Of a stretch of DNA of 64,000 bases, positions 41,019 to 50,222 are shown piece by piece (within the stretch, counting starts at the first letter, position 1; every line of letters begins with the position of its first letter). The stretch lies in assembly GCA_051209155.1 (NCBI GenBank), contig JBPJGB010000003.1; one strand, written 5' to 3'. The stretch comes from Actomonas sp051209155. Its GTDB lineage: Bacteria > Verrucomicrobiota > Verrucomicrobiia > Opitutales > Opitutaceae. Position numbers and translations under genes: made by a program. The notes under the pieces are model-generated. The model made no database searches and was not told the origin of the DNA. It saw only the letters and a list, made by a program, of their open reading frames with translations.

Positions 41019-43066
41019 GTTTGCTGGCCCCTTGGTTTCTCGCCGGCCTCGCCCTACTCGCCGGACCGGTCATCGCTCATCTCATTCGACGGGCCACGCG
41101 CGATCGGGTCACCTTCAGCGCCGTGCGTTTTCTCACGCCGTCGGCTCCACGACTGGACCGCCGCAGCCGGATCCAACACCCGCTCCTGCTCGCCCTTCGC
41201 CTGCTCATTCTGGCCCTGCTCGCGCTCGCCTTTGCCCGGCCCTACTTTACCGGCAACGCCCCCATCGTTCCGTCCGTCACCCCACCGCGCCATGTGATGG
41301 TGATCCTCGACCACAGCGCGAGCATGCGGCGCGAGGGCCTGTGGTCGGCCGCCCGCCAAAAGGTTGAATCGATCGCCGAGGACCTCTCCGCGGCGGACGA
41401 TTTCAGCCTCATCTTGGCCGCCGACCAGGTGCGGGATCTCATCACGGCCGACACGTGGCGCGCCACGCCGCCGGATGATCGCGAGAGCTTGGTGGCGGGC
41501 ATGCTCGATTCGATTCCGGCAGCCGGTTGGTCCGCCTTCCATTTGGACGGCGCCGTGGCGGCTGCCATCGAACGCCATCAGGAAATCAGCGCCGCCGACA
41601 ACGCCGAACCCACCGCCCCGCGCATTCATGTCGTTTCCGATCTCGCCGCCGGTGCGCGCGTGAGCGGTCTCGCCAGTGTCTCTTGGCCTGCCGGCCTGGA
41701 GCTGAAACTCGATACGATTGCAGCGGCCGAAACCGCCAACCTTGCCCTCCAATGGCTGGGTTGGGGCATCGCGACCGATTCCGCCACGCAGCCCCCGGCC
41801 CGCGTGCGGCTCATCGCGTCGTCCGACTATCCCACCTCGACCGCGACGCTCTCGCTGCGCGACGCTGCCACTGGCACCCCCGTGGGAGAGCCGACTTCCC
41901 AGGTGATCTCCCGCGGCGGCACCACGACTGTTCTGCTGCCGATTCCCGAGAACGCTCCCGCCGCCCTCACCATCCAGCTCGAAGGCGACACCGTTGACTT
42001 CGACAACCAACTTTGGGTGGTGCGGCCAAGCCCGCGGGAACTGCCAATCGTCATCCCCGGCGCCGTCAACCGTGACGCAACCGATCAAGCGGCCTTCTAC
42101 CTCACGCGCGCCGTCGCCGGTTGGCGCGATCCGTTGCCCGTGCTCAGCCCAGACCTGCCGGAACCCACTGACCGCGCGTCCACCTTGCCACCGTTCATTA
42201 TTCTACCGGGCGGACCAACGACGCCCGCGCCCGCCCGGCTGCGCCCAGCCGTCGAACAGGGCGCGAGCGCGCTGTTGCTTGTCAACGACCCCGCGAATGC
42301 GGAGCTCGCGGCCCAATTGATCGGCGATCCCGTCTGGACCTTCCGCACCTCCCCTGCGAGCGACAGCGATAACTACAGCCTCTTCGGTCAAATCGACTTC
42401 AGCCACCCGCTCTTCCTCCCCTTTGCCGATCCTCGCTACAGTGACTTCAGTCGCATCCGCTTCTGGTCCCGCCCTCACCTCACTCTCCCGGAGGAAAGCC
42501 GCGCGCAGGTCGTCGCCCGCTTCGACGATGGTTCGCCGGCCGTCATGGAAGCGACGTTGGGCCGCGGCCGCGTGGTCATTTGGGTCGGCGCGTGGACTCC
42601 CACCAGCAGCCAGTGGGTTCTGTCCTCAAAATTTGTGCCCTGGCTCCAAGCCCTCGCCGAACGCACCGCTGGCGGTGCCCTCCGGGCCTCCGTCACAGGC
42701 CTTGATCAACTCCAACGCCTCGGCCCCTTCGACAGACTCTCAGAGGAGATCAGCCACCCGGGCATGTATCAACTTCACCGCGACGGCCTGCCGGACCGGG
42801 CCGTGGCCCTCAACGTGCCGACCCGCGAGAGCGACCTCACCCCGCTCGACCTCGACACCCTCGCCCGCCTCGGCGCCCCACTGAGCACCGAACCGGATGC
42901 CACTGAGCTCGCCCGCGCGGAAGCACAACAGCGCGACGAGGCCGCCTACCTTACCGAGTCCCGCCAAAAACTCTGGCGCTGGCTGCTCCTCGCCGCCGCC
43001 ATCCTGCTCCTCTGCGAAAGCCTGCTTTCGCTGCGCATCGCCCAACGGGCCGCCGCCCTCACCTGA
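41015..43066 (+). CDS. BatA-type VWA membrane protein
   Basis: A 683-residue protein with the BatA N-terminal domain: an N-terminal membrane helix (LLAPWFLAGLALLAGPVIAH), RRATRDRVTFSAVRFL and a second helix (PLLLALRLLILALLALAFAR). A VWA domain follows, with MIDAS motif DHSASM near residue 92. The middle contains beta-sandwich repeats, and a last helix near the C-terminus (WLLLAAAILLLCESLLSLR) anchors the protein. It starts inside a four-base overlap with the DUF58 gene and is followed by the 1234-residue protein. Aerotolerance or metalloenzyme assembly have been proposed for BatA-containing systems; the target here is unknown. Confidence 0.87.
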   Translation: MSLLAPWFLAGLALLAGPVIAHLIRRATRDRVTFSAVRFLTPSAPRLDRRSRIQHPLLLALRLLILALLALAFARPYFTGNAPIVPSVTPPRHVMVILDHSASMRREGLWSAARQKVESIAEDLSAADDFSLILAADQVRDLITADTWRATPPDDRESLVAGMLDSIPAAGWSAFHLDGAVAAAIERHQEISAADNAEPTAPRIHVVSDLAAGARVSGLASVSWPAGLELKLDTIAAAETANLALQWLGWGIATDSATQPPARVRLIASSDYPTSTATLSLRDAATGTPVGEPTSQVISRGGTTTVLLPIPENAPAALTIQLEGDTVDFDNQLWVVRPSPRELPIVIPGAVNRDATDQAAFYLTRAVAGWRDPLPVLSPDLPEPTDRASTLPPFIILPGGPTTPAPARLRPAVEQGASALLLVNDPANAELAAQLIGDPVWTFRTSPASDSDNYSLFGQIDFSHPLFLPFADPRYSDFSRIRFWSRPHLTLPEESRAQVVARFDDGSPAVMEATLGRGRVVIWVGAWTPTSSQWVLSSKFVPWLQALAERTAGGALRASVTGLDQLQRLGPFDRLSEEISHPGMYQLHRDGLPDRAVALNVPTRESDLTPLDLDTLARLGAPLSTEPDATELARAEAQQRDEAAYLTESRQKLWRWLLLAAAILLLCESLLSLRIAQRAAALT

Positions 43067-43076
43067 CCGCTGAACC

Positions 43077-46000
43077 ATGCGCCGACCTCTTCGCCTCTTC
43101 TTTTCCTTCGACGCCCGGCTCCATGAGGAGTTGCGCGCGATCGCCCGGCACCACCAATCGGCCCAATTGCACCGGCGCGGCGTGCACATCTGGGCAACCT
43201 TGGCGAGCATCGCGGTCGCCCTCCTCTTCGTCCGCTGGCTCACGCCAAGTTTTGCGATGTGGTTGGGGCCCTTGCTGCTGCTTTCCCTTTTCATCGCCTT
43301 TATCGCGATGGTCTGGCGGGCCTTCCGCAACCACCTCGACCTCATCGCGACGGCCCGCGCGATCGAACGCGACTATCCGGAACTCAAGGAAGCCCTGCGC
43401 ACCGCCGCCGAACAGACGCCCGGCGCGGACGGCCGCCTCACCTTCCTCCAGCGTCGTCTGCTCAAACACGCCCTCGACCACGCCGCCGTCTCGGCCTGGC
43501 ACAGCACACCGCGCTCGGTCGCCCGCCAGTTCGCGATCGCCCATGCCCTCACCCTTGTGCTCGCCCTCGGCATCACCGGACTCGCCCTGAACTATGGCGC
43601 GCCGTGGAGCACCACGTGGGACCGCGTATTCCACCCACCCAAGGTCGCCGCCGGAACCGAGATCGAGGTCACCCCCGGCAACCAGGAGGTCGAACGCGGC
43701 GCGACCGTCGTCATCGCTGCCCGCTTTCCCGACGCCCTGCCCGCCGACGCCGCGTTGGTATGGCAAAACGCCGCCGGGCAATCCGGCCGCATCGCGATGT
43801 CGCGCAGCCTGTCCGATCCGGTCTTTGCGACCACCCTCACCGATGTTGCCAGCGACACCGTCTACTCCGTCGAATACGGCAGCGAGTCCACCACCAGTTT
43901 CGCCCTCACCGTCTTCGAACTGCCCAGCCTCGTGCGCGCCGACGCCACTCTGGACTTCCCGGAATACACGGGACTCAAGGACCGCACGATCGTCGACACG
44001 CGCCGCATCAGCGCGGTCGAAGGCACTCACCTCGATTACCAATTCATCATCAACCGTCCGGTCGCCCGCGCCATCTTGCAGTCCGATGACGGCGAATCCC
44101 TGCCACTCGAACCGCGCAACGACGATGGCACCCTGTTCGGCATCAGCCAAACGCTCGCCACCAGCGCCCGCTACAAGCTGCAACTCACCACGTCCGACGG
44201 TCGCGCAGACCCGGTGCCGGCCGACATCCGGATCGAGGTCGCCCCCAACGAGCGCCCCGAGCTCACGCTCAACTTTCCGCGCGGCGACCAACGTGTCTCC
44301 CCCATTCAGGAAATCCACCTGAACGCCGACATTCGCGACGACTACGGGTTGCTCGACTACGGCATTGCCACCGCCATCGGCAGCGCGGAACCCGAATTCC
44401 ACTCCTTCAAAACCGCCTCCAGCCAACCACCGCTCGAGGCCGAGGTCTCGCACCTGCTGGCCCTCGAAAATGTCGGTGTCGAAATCGACGAACTCGTCAC
44501 CTGGTTCGCCTGGGCCGAGGACTACGGGCCCAACGGTGAACCGCGCCGCACCACCGGCGACCTCTTCTTTGCCGAAGTCCGCCCGCTCGATGAAATCTTC
44601 CGCGAAGACACGGCCGGCGGTGGCGCCGCCGGTGGCAGCCCGGGCGGTCCGGCCGGCGACCTCATCGAAATTCAACGCCAGCTCTCCATCGCAATCTGGA
44701 ACCTGCGCCAGGAAGGGGCATCAGACGATCCCACCTTCCGCGAGAACGTTGAAGTCCTCCGCGATTCCCAAGCCCAGGCCCGTAGCCAACTGACCGAATT
44801 GCGCGCCCAACTCGACGATCCGCGCATGCGCGGCAATGCGGAACTGGCCGACCAGTCGATGGGCATCGCACTGGACGAACTCAACGACGCCGCCGATGAA
44901 CTCAGCGTCGACCCACTGGACAACGCGTGGCAAGGTTCCCAAGCCGCTTTCCGCGCCTTGCTTCGCCTTCAGCCCAAGGAAACCAACATCGTCCAGGGCA
45001 ATCAGGCTGGCGGTGGCGGCGGCCGCAATCGCCAACAGATCGACCAGCTCCGCATGCGCCGCGAGGCCAATGACTACGCCGACCAAAGCCAGGCCGAGTC
45101 CGAGGTCACCCCGGAGCAACGTGAGGAGCTCAACCTCCTCTCCCGCCTCCGCGAACTTTCGCGCCGTCAACAGGATCTCAACGAACGCCTGCAGGAACTT
45201 CAGACCGCGCTGGCCGCCGCAACCACCGAAGCCGAACGCGAGGAAATCCGCCGCGAGCTGAAGCGATTGGAAGAGGAACAGCGCCGCATGCTCGCCGACC
45301 TCGACGACGCCCGTCAGCGTCTCGATCGCACCCAGGCCGGCGAACAACGCGAGCAGACCCGCCAACAGCTCGAGGAGACCCGCGACAACATGCAGCAATC
45401 CAGCGAGCGCCTCGCCCAAGGCGAGGTGTCCTCCGCCCTCGCCGCCGGCACCCGCGCTCAGGAAAGCCTGCAGAACACCAGCGACGAGATGCGTGAAGAC
45501 TCCTCCAGCGTATTTGCCGATCAACTACGCGAGTTGCGCCGCCAGGCCCGCGAGCTCAGTGAGGCGCAGGCAGAGCTCAACCAACAATTCAGCGAGCGCA
45601 GTGATGGCCCGCCTTCGCTCGACGGCGCCGGCGGCACGGAAAACCTGCTCGAATCCACCCGCGCCCAGCAGGAACGCCACGCCCAGTTGCTGCAGGACCT
45701 CCGTCAGGTCACCGAGGACAGCGAGGGCACCGAACCCACCCTGCACCGTCAGCTCTACGACCTCATGCGGGAACAGGGCACTCAGGGTCCGACCCGCGAT
45801 CTGCAGGCCAGCGCCGAACTCCTGCAACGCGGCTTCCTCGACGACGCCCGCCGCCAACAGGCCGGCGTGCAGCAGGACTTCGAACGCCTGCGTGAGGGCA
45901 TCGAACGCGCCGCCCAATCCGTGCTCGGTAACGAAGCCACCGAAATGCGCTTTGCGACCAACGAACTCGAGGACCTCGCCAACCAACTCGACGCCGAACG

Positions 46001-46781
46001 CCGCGCCGCCACCGGCGGCCAACCGGACACAGAGGGCGAATCGCCCCAGCCCGGCGAATCCTCGGACGCAGTAGCCGGGCTCGGTGAGCCCGGTGCCGAA
46101 TCCGGCACCCGACCCTCACCATCCGAGCAACCCGGCGAAACGGTCGCCGGGGTCGGTGACCCCGGTGCCGAACCAAGCACCGGCACCCAACCCTCCCCCT
46201 CCGGCCAACCCGGCGACCCCAATTCCAATTCATCTCCCTCCGGCCAACCCGGCCAAGCTGTCGCCGGGGCCGGTGGCCCCGGTTCCGCCCCTGGCACCGC
46301 CCCTCAACCTTCCTCCGCCACCGGCGACACCCCACCCGGCGACCAACCCACCGACATCTCCGAAGCCCTCGCTCAACTCCTCGGCGACAATGCCGGCGGA
46401 TCGGGCGGCGCAGATGGGCAACGTGCCCCGGGCACCGGTCCCATCACCGGCCGCGACTTCGCCGATTGGGCCGATCGCCTCCGCACCGTCGAATCCCTCC
46501 TCGAGGACGATCAACTCCGCCAACGCCTCGGCGAGGCCCGGGCCGAAGCCGAGGAACAGCGCCGCGAGTGGCAACGCGAAGGCAAGGCGCCGCAATGGGA
46601 CCTCGTGCAGACGGCCGTGCTCGACCCGCTCGTCGAGGTGCAGACCTGGCTGAAACAGGAACTCGCCCGCCGCGAGGATCCCACCTCCCTGCAACCCATC
46701 GACCGCGATCCGGTGCCCGACAAATTTGCCGAATCCGTTCGCCGCTACTACGAGTCCCTCGGCGCCGCCGCCAACGAATGA
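43077..46781 (+). CDS. DUF4175-like membrane coiled-coil protein with REP-derived linker
   Basis: A 1234-residue protein. Two hydrophobic segments (near residues 35-80 and 150-165) anchor it, a beta-rich domain follows, and from about 500 to 920 it is a long coiled coil with Q/E/R-rich stretches (EEQRRMLADLDDARQRLDRT). The layout and operon position match DUF4175-type proteins. Residues about 980-1100 form a Pro/Gly/Ser-rich linker with three related units, AVAGLGEPGAE, TVAGVGDPGAE and AVAGAGGPGSA, encoded by REP-like palindromes in one reading frame. A conserved C-terminal region resumes (SEALAQLLGDNAGGSG, GRDFADWADRLRTVESLLED). It overlaps the next gene by four bases. Confidence 0.85.
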   Translation: MRRPLRLFFSFDARLHEELRAIARHHQSAQLHRRGVHIWATLASIAVALLFVRWLTPSFAMWLGPLLLLSLFIAFIAMVWRAFRNHLDLIATARAIERDYPELKEALRTAAEQTPGADGRLTFLQRRLLKHALDHAAVSAWHSTPRSVARQFAIAHALTLVLALGITGLALNYGAPWSTTWDRVFHPPKVAAGTEIEVTPGNQEVERGATVVIAARFPDALPADAALVWQNAAGQSGRIAMSRSLSDPVFATTLTDVASDTVYSVEYGSESTTSFALTVFELPSLVRADATLDFPEYTGLKDRTIVDTRRISAVEGTHLDYQFIINRPVARAILQSDDGESLPLEPRNDDGTLFGISQTLATSARYKLQLTTSDGRADPVPADIRIEVAPNERPELTLNFPRGDQRVSPIQEIHLNADIRDDYGLLDYGIATAIGSAEPEFHSFKTASSQPPLEAEVSHLLALENVGVEIDELVTWFAWAEDYGPNGEPRRTTGDLFFAEVRPLDEIFREDTAGGGAAGGSPGGPAGDLIEIQRQLSIAIWNLRQEGASDDPTFRENVEVLRDSQAQARSQLTELRAQLDDPRMRGNAELADQSMGIALDELNDAADELSVDPLDNAWQGSQAAFRALLRLQPKETNIVQGNQAGGGGGRNRQQIDQLRMRREANDYADQSQAESEVTPEQREELNLLSRLRELSRRQQDLNERLQELQTALAAATTEAEREEIRRELKRLEEEQRRMLADLDDARQRLDRTQAGEQREQTRQQLEETRDNMQQSSERLAQGEVSSALAAGTRAQESLQNTSDEMREDSSSVFADQLRELRRQARELSEAQAELNQQFSERSDGPPSLDGAGGTENLLESTRAQQERHAQLLQDLRQVTEDSEGTEPTLHRQLYDLMREQGTQGPTRDLQASAELLQRGFLDDARRQQAGVQQDFERLREGIERAAQSVLGNEATEMRFATNELEDLANQLDAERRAATGGQPDTEGESPQPGESSDAVAGLGEPGAESGTRPSPSEQPGETVAGVGDPGAEPSTGTQPSPSGQPGDPNSNSSPSGQPGQAVAGAGGPGSAPGTAPQPSSATGDTPPGDQPTDISEALAQLLGDNAGGSGGADGQRAPGTGPITGRDFADWADRLRTVESLLEDDQLRQRLGEARAEAEEQRREWQREGKAPQWDLVQTAVLDPLVEVQTWLKQELARREDPTSLQPIDRDPVPDKFAESVRRYYESLGAAANE
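46071..46093 (+). repeat. In-frame REP-like palindrome, copy A
   Basis: GTAG head, then stem CCGGGCTC/GAGCCCGG (46075-46082 with 46086-46093) with a GGT loop. Codons read V-A-G-L-G-E-P-G. Confidence 0.75.
46143..46165 (+). repeat. In-frame REP-like palindrome, copy B
   Basis: GTCG head, stem CCGGGGTC/GACCCCGG (46147-46154 with 46158-46165) and a GGT loop. Codons read V-A-G-V-G-D-P-G, 72 bases after copy A. Confidence 0.75.
46260..46282 (+). repeat. In-frame REP-like palindrome, copy C
   Basis: GTCG head, stem CCGGGGCC/GGCCCCGG (46264-46271 with 46275-46282) and a GGT loop. Codons read V-A-G-A-G-G-P-G, 117 bases after copy B. Confidence 0.75.
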
Positions 46782-49159
46782 TCCCGCCCGCACTCATCAC
46801 GTTTGCGGGTTCCTCCTGGTGGTTGCTCGCCCTGCCCCTCGCCATCATCCTCGGTGCCGCCGCTTGGTATGCCCTGCGCCCCGCCCAACCCAATCGGGCC
46901 GCCCTCGCCGTCGGCCTCGCCTTGCGCGGGCTCGGTATCGGCTTGCTCGTGCTGACCCTGCTGGACCCGCAGTGGGTGGTCTCCCGCGCCAAACGCGGGG
47001 CCAACATCGTCGCCGTCCTTGCTGACAACAGTCGCGGTCTCGACATCACCGAAACCGGCGCCGAACAATCCCGCGCCGCCGCCATGCAACGCACGTTGGT
47101 TGCTCCCGTCACGCCATGGCGCGAGGACCTCGAACGAGAGTTTCAGCTCCGCTCCTACAGCTTCGACCGCGAGCTGCGCCGGGTCGCCGACTTTGGCCAG
47201 TTGGATCACCGCGGCGACCGCTCCGACCTTGGCGTGGCGCTGCGCCAATTGCGTGACCGGCTTTCCGACCAGCCCCTCGCCGGGGTGCTGCTGTTCACCG
47301 ACGGCAATGCCACCGACCTCACCATCGAACTCGCCGATCTCGACAACCTGCCGCCCGTTTACCCGGTCGTGGTCGGCCAACCCGGTCGCGTGCGCGACCT
47401 GCGCATCACTCGCGCCGACTTGCGCCAAACCGCCTTTGACGACGCACCGGTCTCCGTGCGCGCCGCCATTGCCGGCACCGGTCTGACCGGCGATGACGTT
47501 TCGGTTGAAGTCATCGCAATCGATCAGGGCGCCGGCGCGGCGCTGCCCGCCGCCCGCAGTCTGCCCCTGGATTCGACCGGCGCGGAAAACGAAACCACCT
47601 TCGAATGGCGGCCAAGCGGCAGCGGCATTCAGTTCTACACCCTGCAGGCCCAATTGACGCAGGACCCCGCGGGCGCCTCCGAGGCCTCCATCCTCAACAA
47701 CCGACGTCACGTCATGGTTGACCGAGGGCAACCCGCCTACCGCATCCTCTACATCGGCGGACGGCCGAACTGGGAGTTCAAGTTCCTCAATCGGGCCCTC
47801 GCCGAAGACCCGCAGCTCGACCTCGTCGCCTTGCTGCGCTTGGCGCGGCGGGAACCGAAGTTTGAATTCCGGGGACGGGCCGGCGAATCCAACAACCCGC
47901 TCTACCGCGGCTTCGACCGCGACACCGACGCCGCGCCGCGCTACGACGAACCGGTGCTCACCCGCATCAATCCGCGCGACGAGGAAGAGTTGCGCGCCGG
48001 ATTCCCGCGCACCGCCGAATCCCTCTTCGCCTACGACGCGGTGATCCTTGACGACGTCGAGGCGGACTTTTTCGACGCCAATCAACAGATGCTCCTGCGC
48101 CGCTTCGCGGCCGAACGCGGCGGTGGCCTGCTCTTTCTCGGCGGCGTCGATTCATTGGAAAACGGTGGCTATGCCGACTCGCCTCTCGCGGCCGCCCTGC
48201 CGCTCTATCTCGACCGCCGCGCCTCCACCACGCCGCGTGGCGAGCTCCGCTGGGACCTCTCCCGCGAAGGCTGGGTGGAGCCATGGATGCGCATCCTGCC
48301 CAACGCCGAAGACGAGCGCAATCGGCTCGCCGACATGCCGGCCTTCCTCATCGCCAACGGCCTGTCGGCCGCCAAGCCCGGCGCCACGGTGCTCGCCACC
48401 TTGAGCGACAATGACGGTCGCACCTATCCCGGACTCGCCGCCCAACGTTTCGGCGCGGGTCGCGTCGTCGCTGTCGCGGTTGGCGACCTTTGGCGCTGGG
48501 GGCTGCACGACGCGACCGGCCAGGCGGATCTCGCTCGTTTTTGGCGCCAGCTTTCCCGTTGGCTCGTGACGGATGTGCCGCAACGCGTCGACCTTGCCAT
48601 CACGCCGGACGCAACCGCACCGGAAGCGATGCGGTTGCGCGTCAACGTGCGCGACGAAGCCTACCGCCCTCTCGATCTCGCCCGGGTCGTCCTCACCATC
48701 GAACACGTTCCCGGCACCGGTGACCCGGCGCAGAACGCCTTCACCAGCGTCGAGCTCACCGCCGAACCCGAAGTCGACGCGCCGGGTCGCTACACCGCCC
48801 GTTTCACCGCGCGCGATCCCGGCGGCTACCGTGTCACCGCCGCCGTGACTGACCGCGCCGGCAAACTCATCGGCACCGACGTCGGTGGCTGGGTCAATGA
48901 CCCGCTGACCGCGGAGTTTGCCTCCCTTGAACCGAACACCACGTTGCTGAACGCCCTTGCTGCCCGCACCGGCGGTCAGGTCATTCAACTCGACGACGAA
49001 GCCGCGCTCGGCGCCTTGGCTGACACGCTCGCGCGCTCGCCGGCCCCCATCACCGAATCACGTTCCTCGCCGCTCTGGCACAATGGCTTCGTCTTCATTC
49101 TCATGCTTGGCTGCTGGCTCGCCGAGTGGGGCTGGCGCCGCTGGAAAGGACTGCCATGA
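46778..49159 (+). CDS. VWA/GATase-like membrane protein of the MoxR operon
   Basis: A 793-residue protein from ATG 46778, in a four-base overlap with the previous gene. Two N-terminal membrane helices (WWLLALPLAIILGAAAWYAL; LRGLGIGLLVLTLLDPQWVV) precede a VWA-like region containing VAVLADNSRGLDI and GVLLFTDGNATDL, in which the MIDAS DxSxS is altered to DNSRG. Further on a GATase1-like domain appears (YRILYIGGRPNWEFKFLNRA, YDAVILDDVEADFF, GGGLLFLGG). A short transmembrane helix (FVFILMLGCWLAEWGW) near the end tethers the protein. Bat operons often end with such GATase-like proteins. It overlaps the next gene by four bases. Confidence 0.82.
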   Translation: MIPPALITFAGSSWWLLALPLAIILGAAAWYALRPAQPNRAALAVGLALRGLGIGLLVLTLLDPQWVVSRAKRGANIVAVLADNSRGLDITETGAEQSRAAAMQRTLVAPVTPWREDLEREFQLRSYSFDRELRRVADFGQLDHRGDRSDLGVALRQLRDRLSDQPLAGVLLFTDGNATDLTIELADLDNLPPVYPVVVGQPGRVRDLRITRADLRQTAFDDAPVSVRAAIAGTGLTGDDVSVEVIAIDQGAGAALPAARSLPLDSTGAENETTFEWRPSGSGIQFYTLQAQLTQDPAGASEASILNNRRHVMVDRGQPAYRILYIGGRPNWEFKFLNRALAEDPQLDLVALLRLARREPKFEFRGRAGESNNPLYRGFDRDTDAAPRYDEPVLTRINPRDEEELRAGFPRTAESLFAYDAVILDDVEADFFDANQQMLLRRFAAERGGGLLFLGGVDSLENGGYADSPLAAALPLYLDRRASTTPRGELRWDLSREGWVEPWMRILPNAEDERNRLADMPAFLIANGLSAAKPGATVLATLSDNDGRTYPGLAAQRFGAGRVVAVAVGDLWRWGLHDATGQADLARFWRQLSRWLVTDVPQRVDLAITPDATAPEAMRLRVNVRDEAYRPLDLARVVLTIEHVPGTGDPAQNAFTSVELTAEPEVDAPGRYTARFTARDPGGYRVTAAVTDRAGKLIGTDVGGWVNDPLTAEFASLEPNTTLLNALAARTGGQVIQLDDEAALGALADTLARSPAPITESRSSPLWHNGFVFILMLGCWLAEWGWRRWKGLP

Positions 49160-50115
49160 AGTGGCTGCGTTACTTCCTCATCCTCTTCGGCTGTGCGACC
49201 GCGCTCCGCGCAAACCATCTACTGCTCATCGTCGGCGCTCCGGGCGAAGAGGATTATGGGCCCGTGCTGGCCGAAACCGCCCAAGCCTGGCAGGAGGCCG
49301 CCGCCAAAGCCGGGCTCACCACCACCCAAATTCGCGACTTTTCCGAGGACGGGCGATCGCCCCGCGACCAGCTCATCACCGCGCTCGCTCCTTACGTCAC
49401 CGAAGAGGAGGCGCCGGCGCCGTTGTGGATCGTTTACGTCGGCCATGGCACCTTCGACCTGCGCACGGCCCGCCTCAACCTGCACGGCCCTGACGTATCC
49501 ACCGCGGAGTTACGCGAGTGGCTGAATCGAATCGATCGACCGCTGGTGTTCGTCCATGGCGGTTCCGCCAGCGCCCCGTTCATCACCGCCCTCTCGCGCC
49601 CAAACCGCATCATCATCACCGCGACGGAAAGCGGCAACGAGGTGAACTACGCCCGCTTCGGCCTGCGCTTTGCCCGCGCGGTGATCGATCCGTCGGCCGA
49701 CATCGATCAGGACGGGCAGACCTCACTGCTCGAGGCCTTCGTCACCGCCGCCCAACAGGTGCAGGCTTTCTACCTCGAAAACAACCGCCTCGCCACCGAG
49801 CACGCGCTCATCGACGACAACGGCGACGGCCGCGGCACCCCCTACGACTTTTTCAACGGCACCCGCGTCACCCAACGACCGACCGACGCCACTGCCGAGC
49901 CCGACGGTGCCCGCGCCCGATTGTGGTCCCTTTTGCCTTCCGCCGAGGAACGTGCTCTCACCCCTGAGCAACGCGCCCTCCGCGATGAACTGGAGGCCCA
50001 CCTCGAAACCCTGCGCGAGCACAAGGAAAGCCTGAGCGAGGGCGACTACTACGAAGCGCTGGAGAGAATCTTCCGCGGCCTCGCGGAGGTTTACGGGATT
50101 TCGCCATCGTCCTGA
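49156..50115 (+). CDS. Caspase-fold (C13/C14-like) protein lacking the catalytic cysteine
   Basis: A 319-residue exported protein with signal peptide (MKWLRYFLILFGCATALRA). The caspase/gingipain-type fold is suggested by the hydrophobic strand HLLLIVGAPGEEDYG, the His block LWIVYVGHGTFDL with the expected His-Gly, and RPNRIIITATESGNEVNYARFG. The second hydrophobic strand RPLVFVHGGSASAPFI should end in the catalytic Cys, but none is seen; no cysteine appears anywhere near it. The protein is thus likely a pseudo-peptidase or uses another residue. A C-terminal helical region (EQRALRDELEAHLETLREH) follows. It is the last gene of the operon. Confidence 0.75.
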   Translation: MKWLRYFLILFGCATALRANHLLLIVGAPGEEDYGPVLAETAQAWQEAAAKAGLTTTQIRDFSEDGRSPRDQLITALAPYVTEEEAPAPLWIVYVGHGTFDLRTARLNLHGPDVSTAELREWLNRIDRPLVFVHGGSASAPFITALSRPNRIIITATESGNEVNYARFGLRFARAVIDPSADIDQDGQTSLLEAFVTAAQQVQAFYLENNRLATEHALIDDNGDGRGTPYDFFNGTRVTQRPTDATAEPDGARARLWSLLPSAEERALTPEQRALRDELEAHLETLREHKESLSEGDYYEALERIFRGLAEVYGISPSS

Positions 50116-50215
50116 ACACGAGCCGTGAGGCGACCCAGCGTCCGCAAACGGACTGCCTCCCCTTCGGGAGGTTACGATCCACTGGCACAATGTAGACCGC
50201 CCGCTTGCGGGCGCT
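50116..50215. repeat. Hairpin cluster with REP-like palindrome after the operon
   Basis: GTCCG/CGGAC and CCTCCC/GGGAGG hairpins precede a GTAG-headed palindrome (50192-50213) whose stem CGCCCGC/GCGGGCG (50198-50204 with 50207-50213) matches the one at 30448. The gap separates the two convergent genes. Confidence 0.6.
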
Positions 50216-50222
50216 CCCGTCT

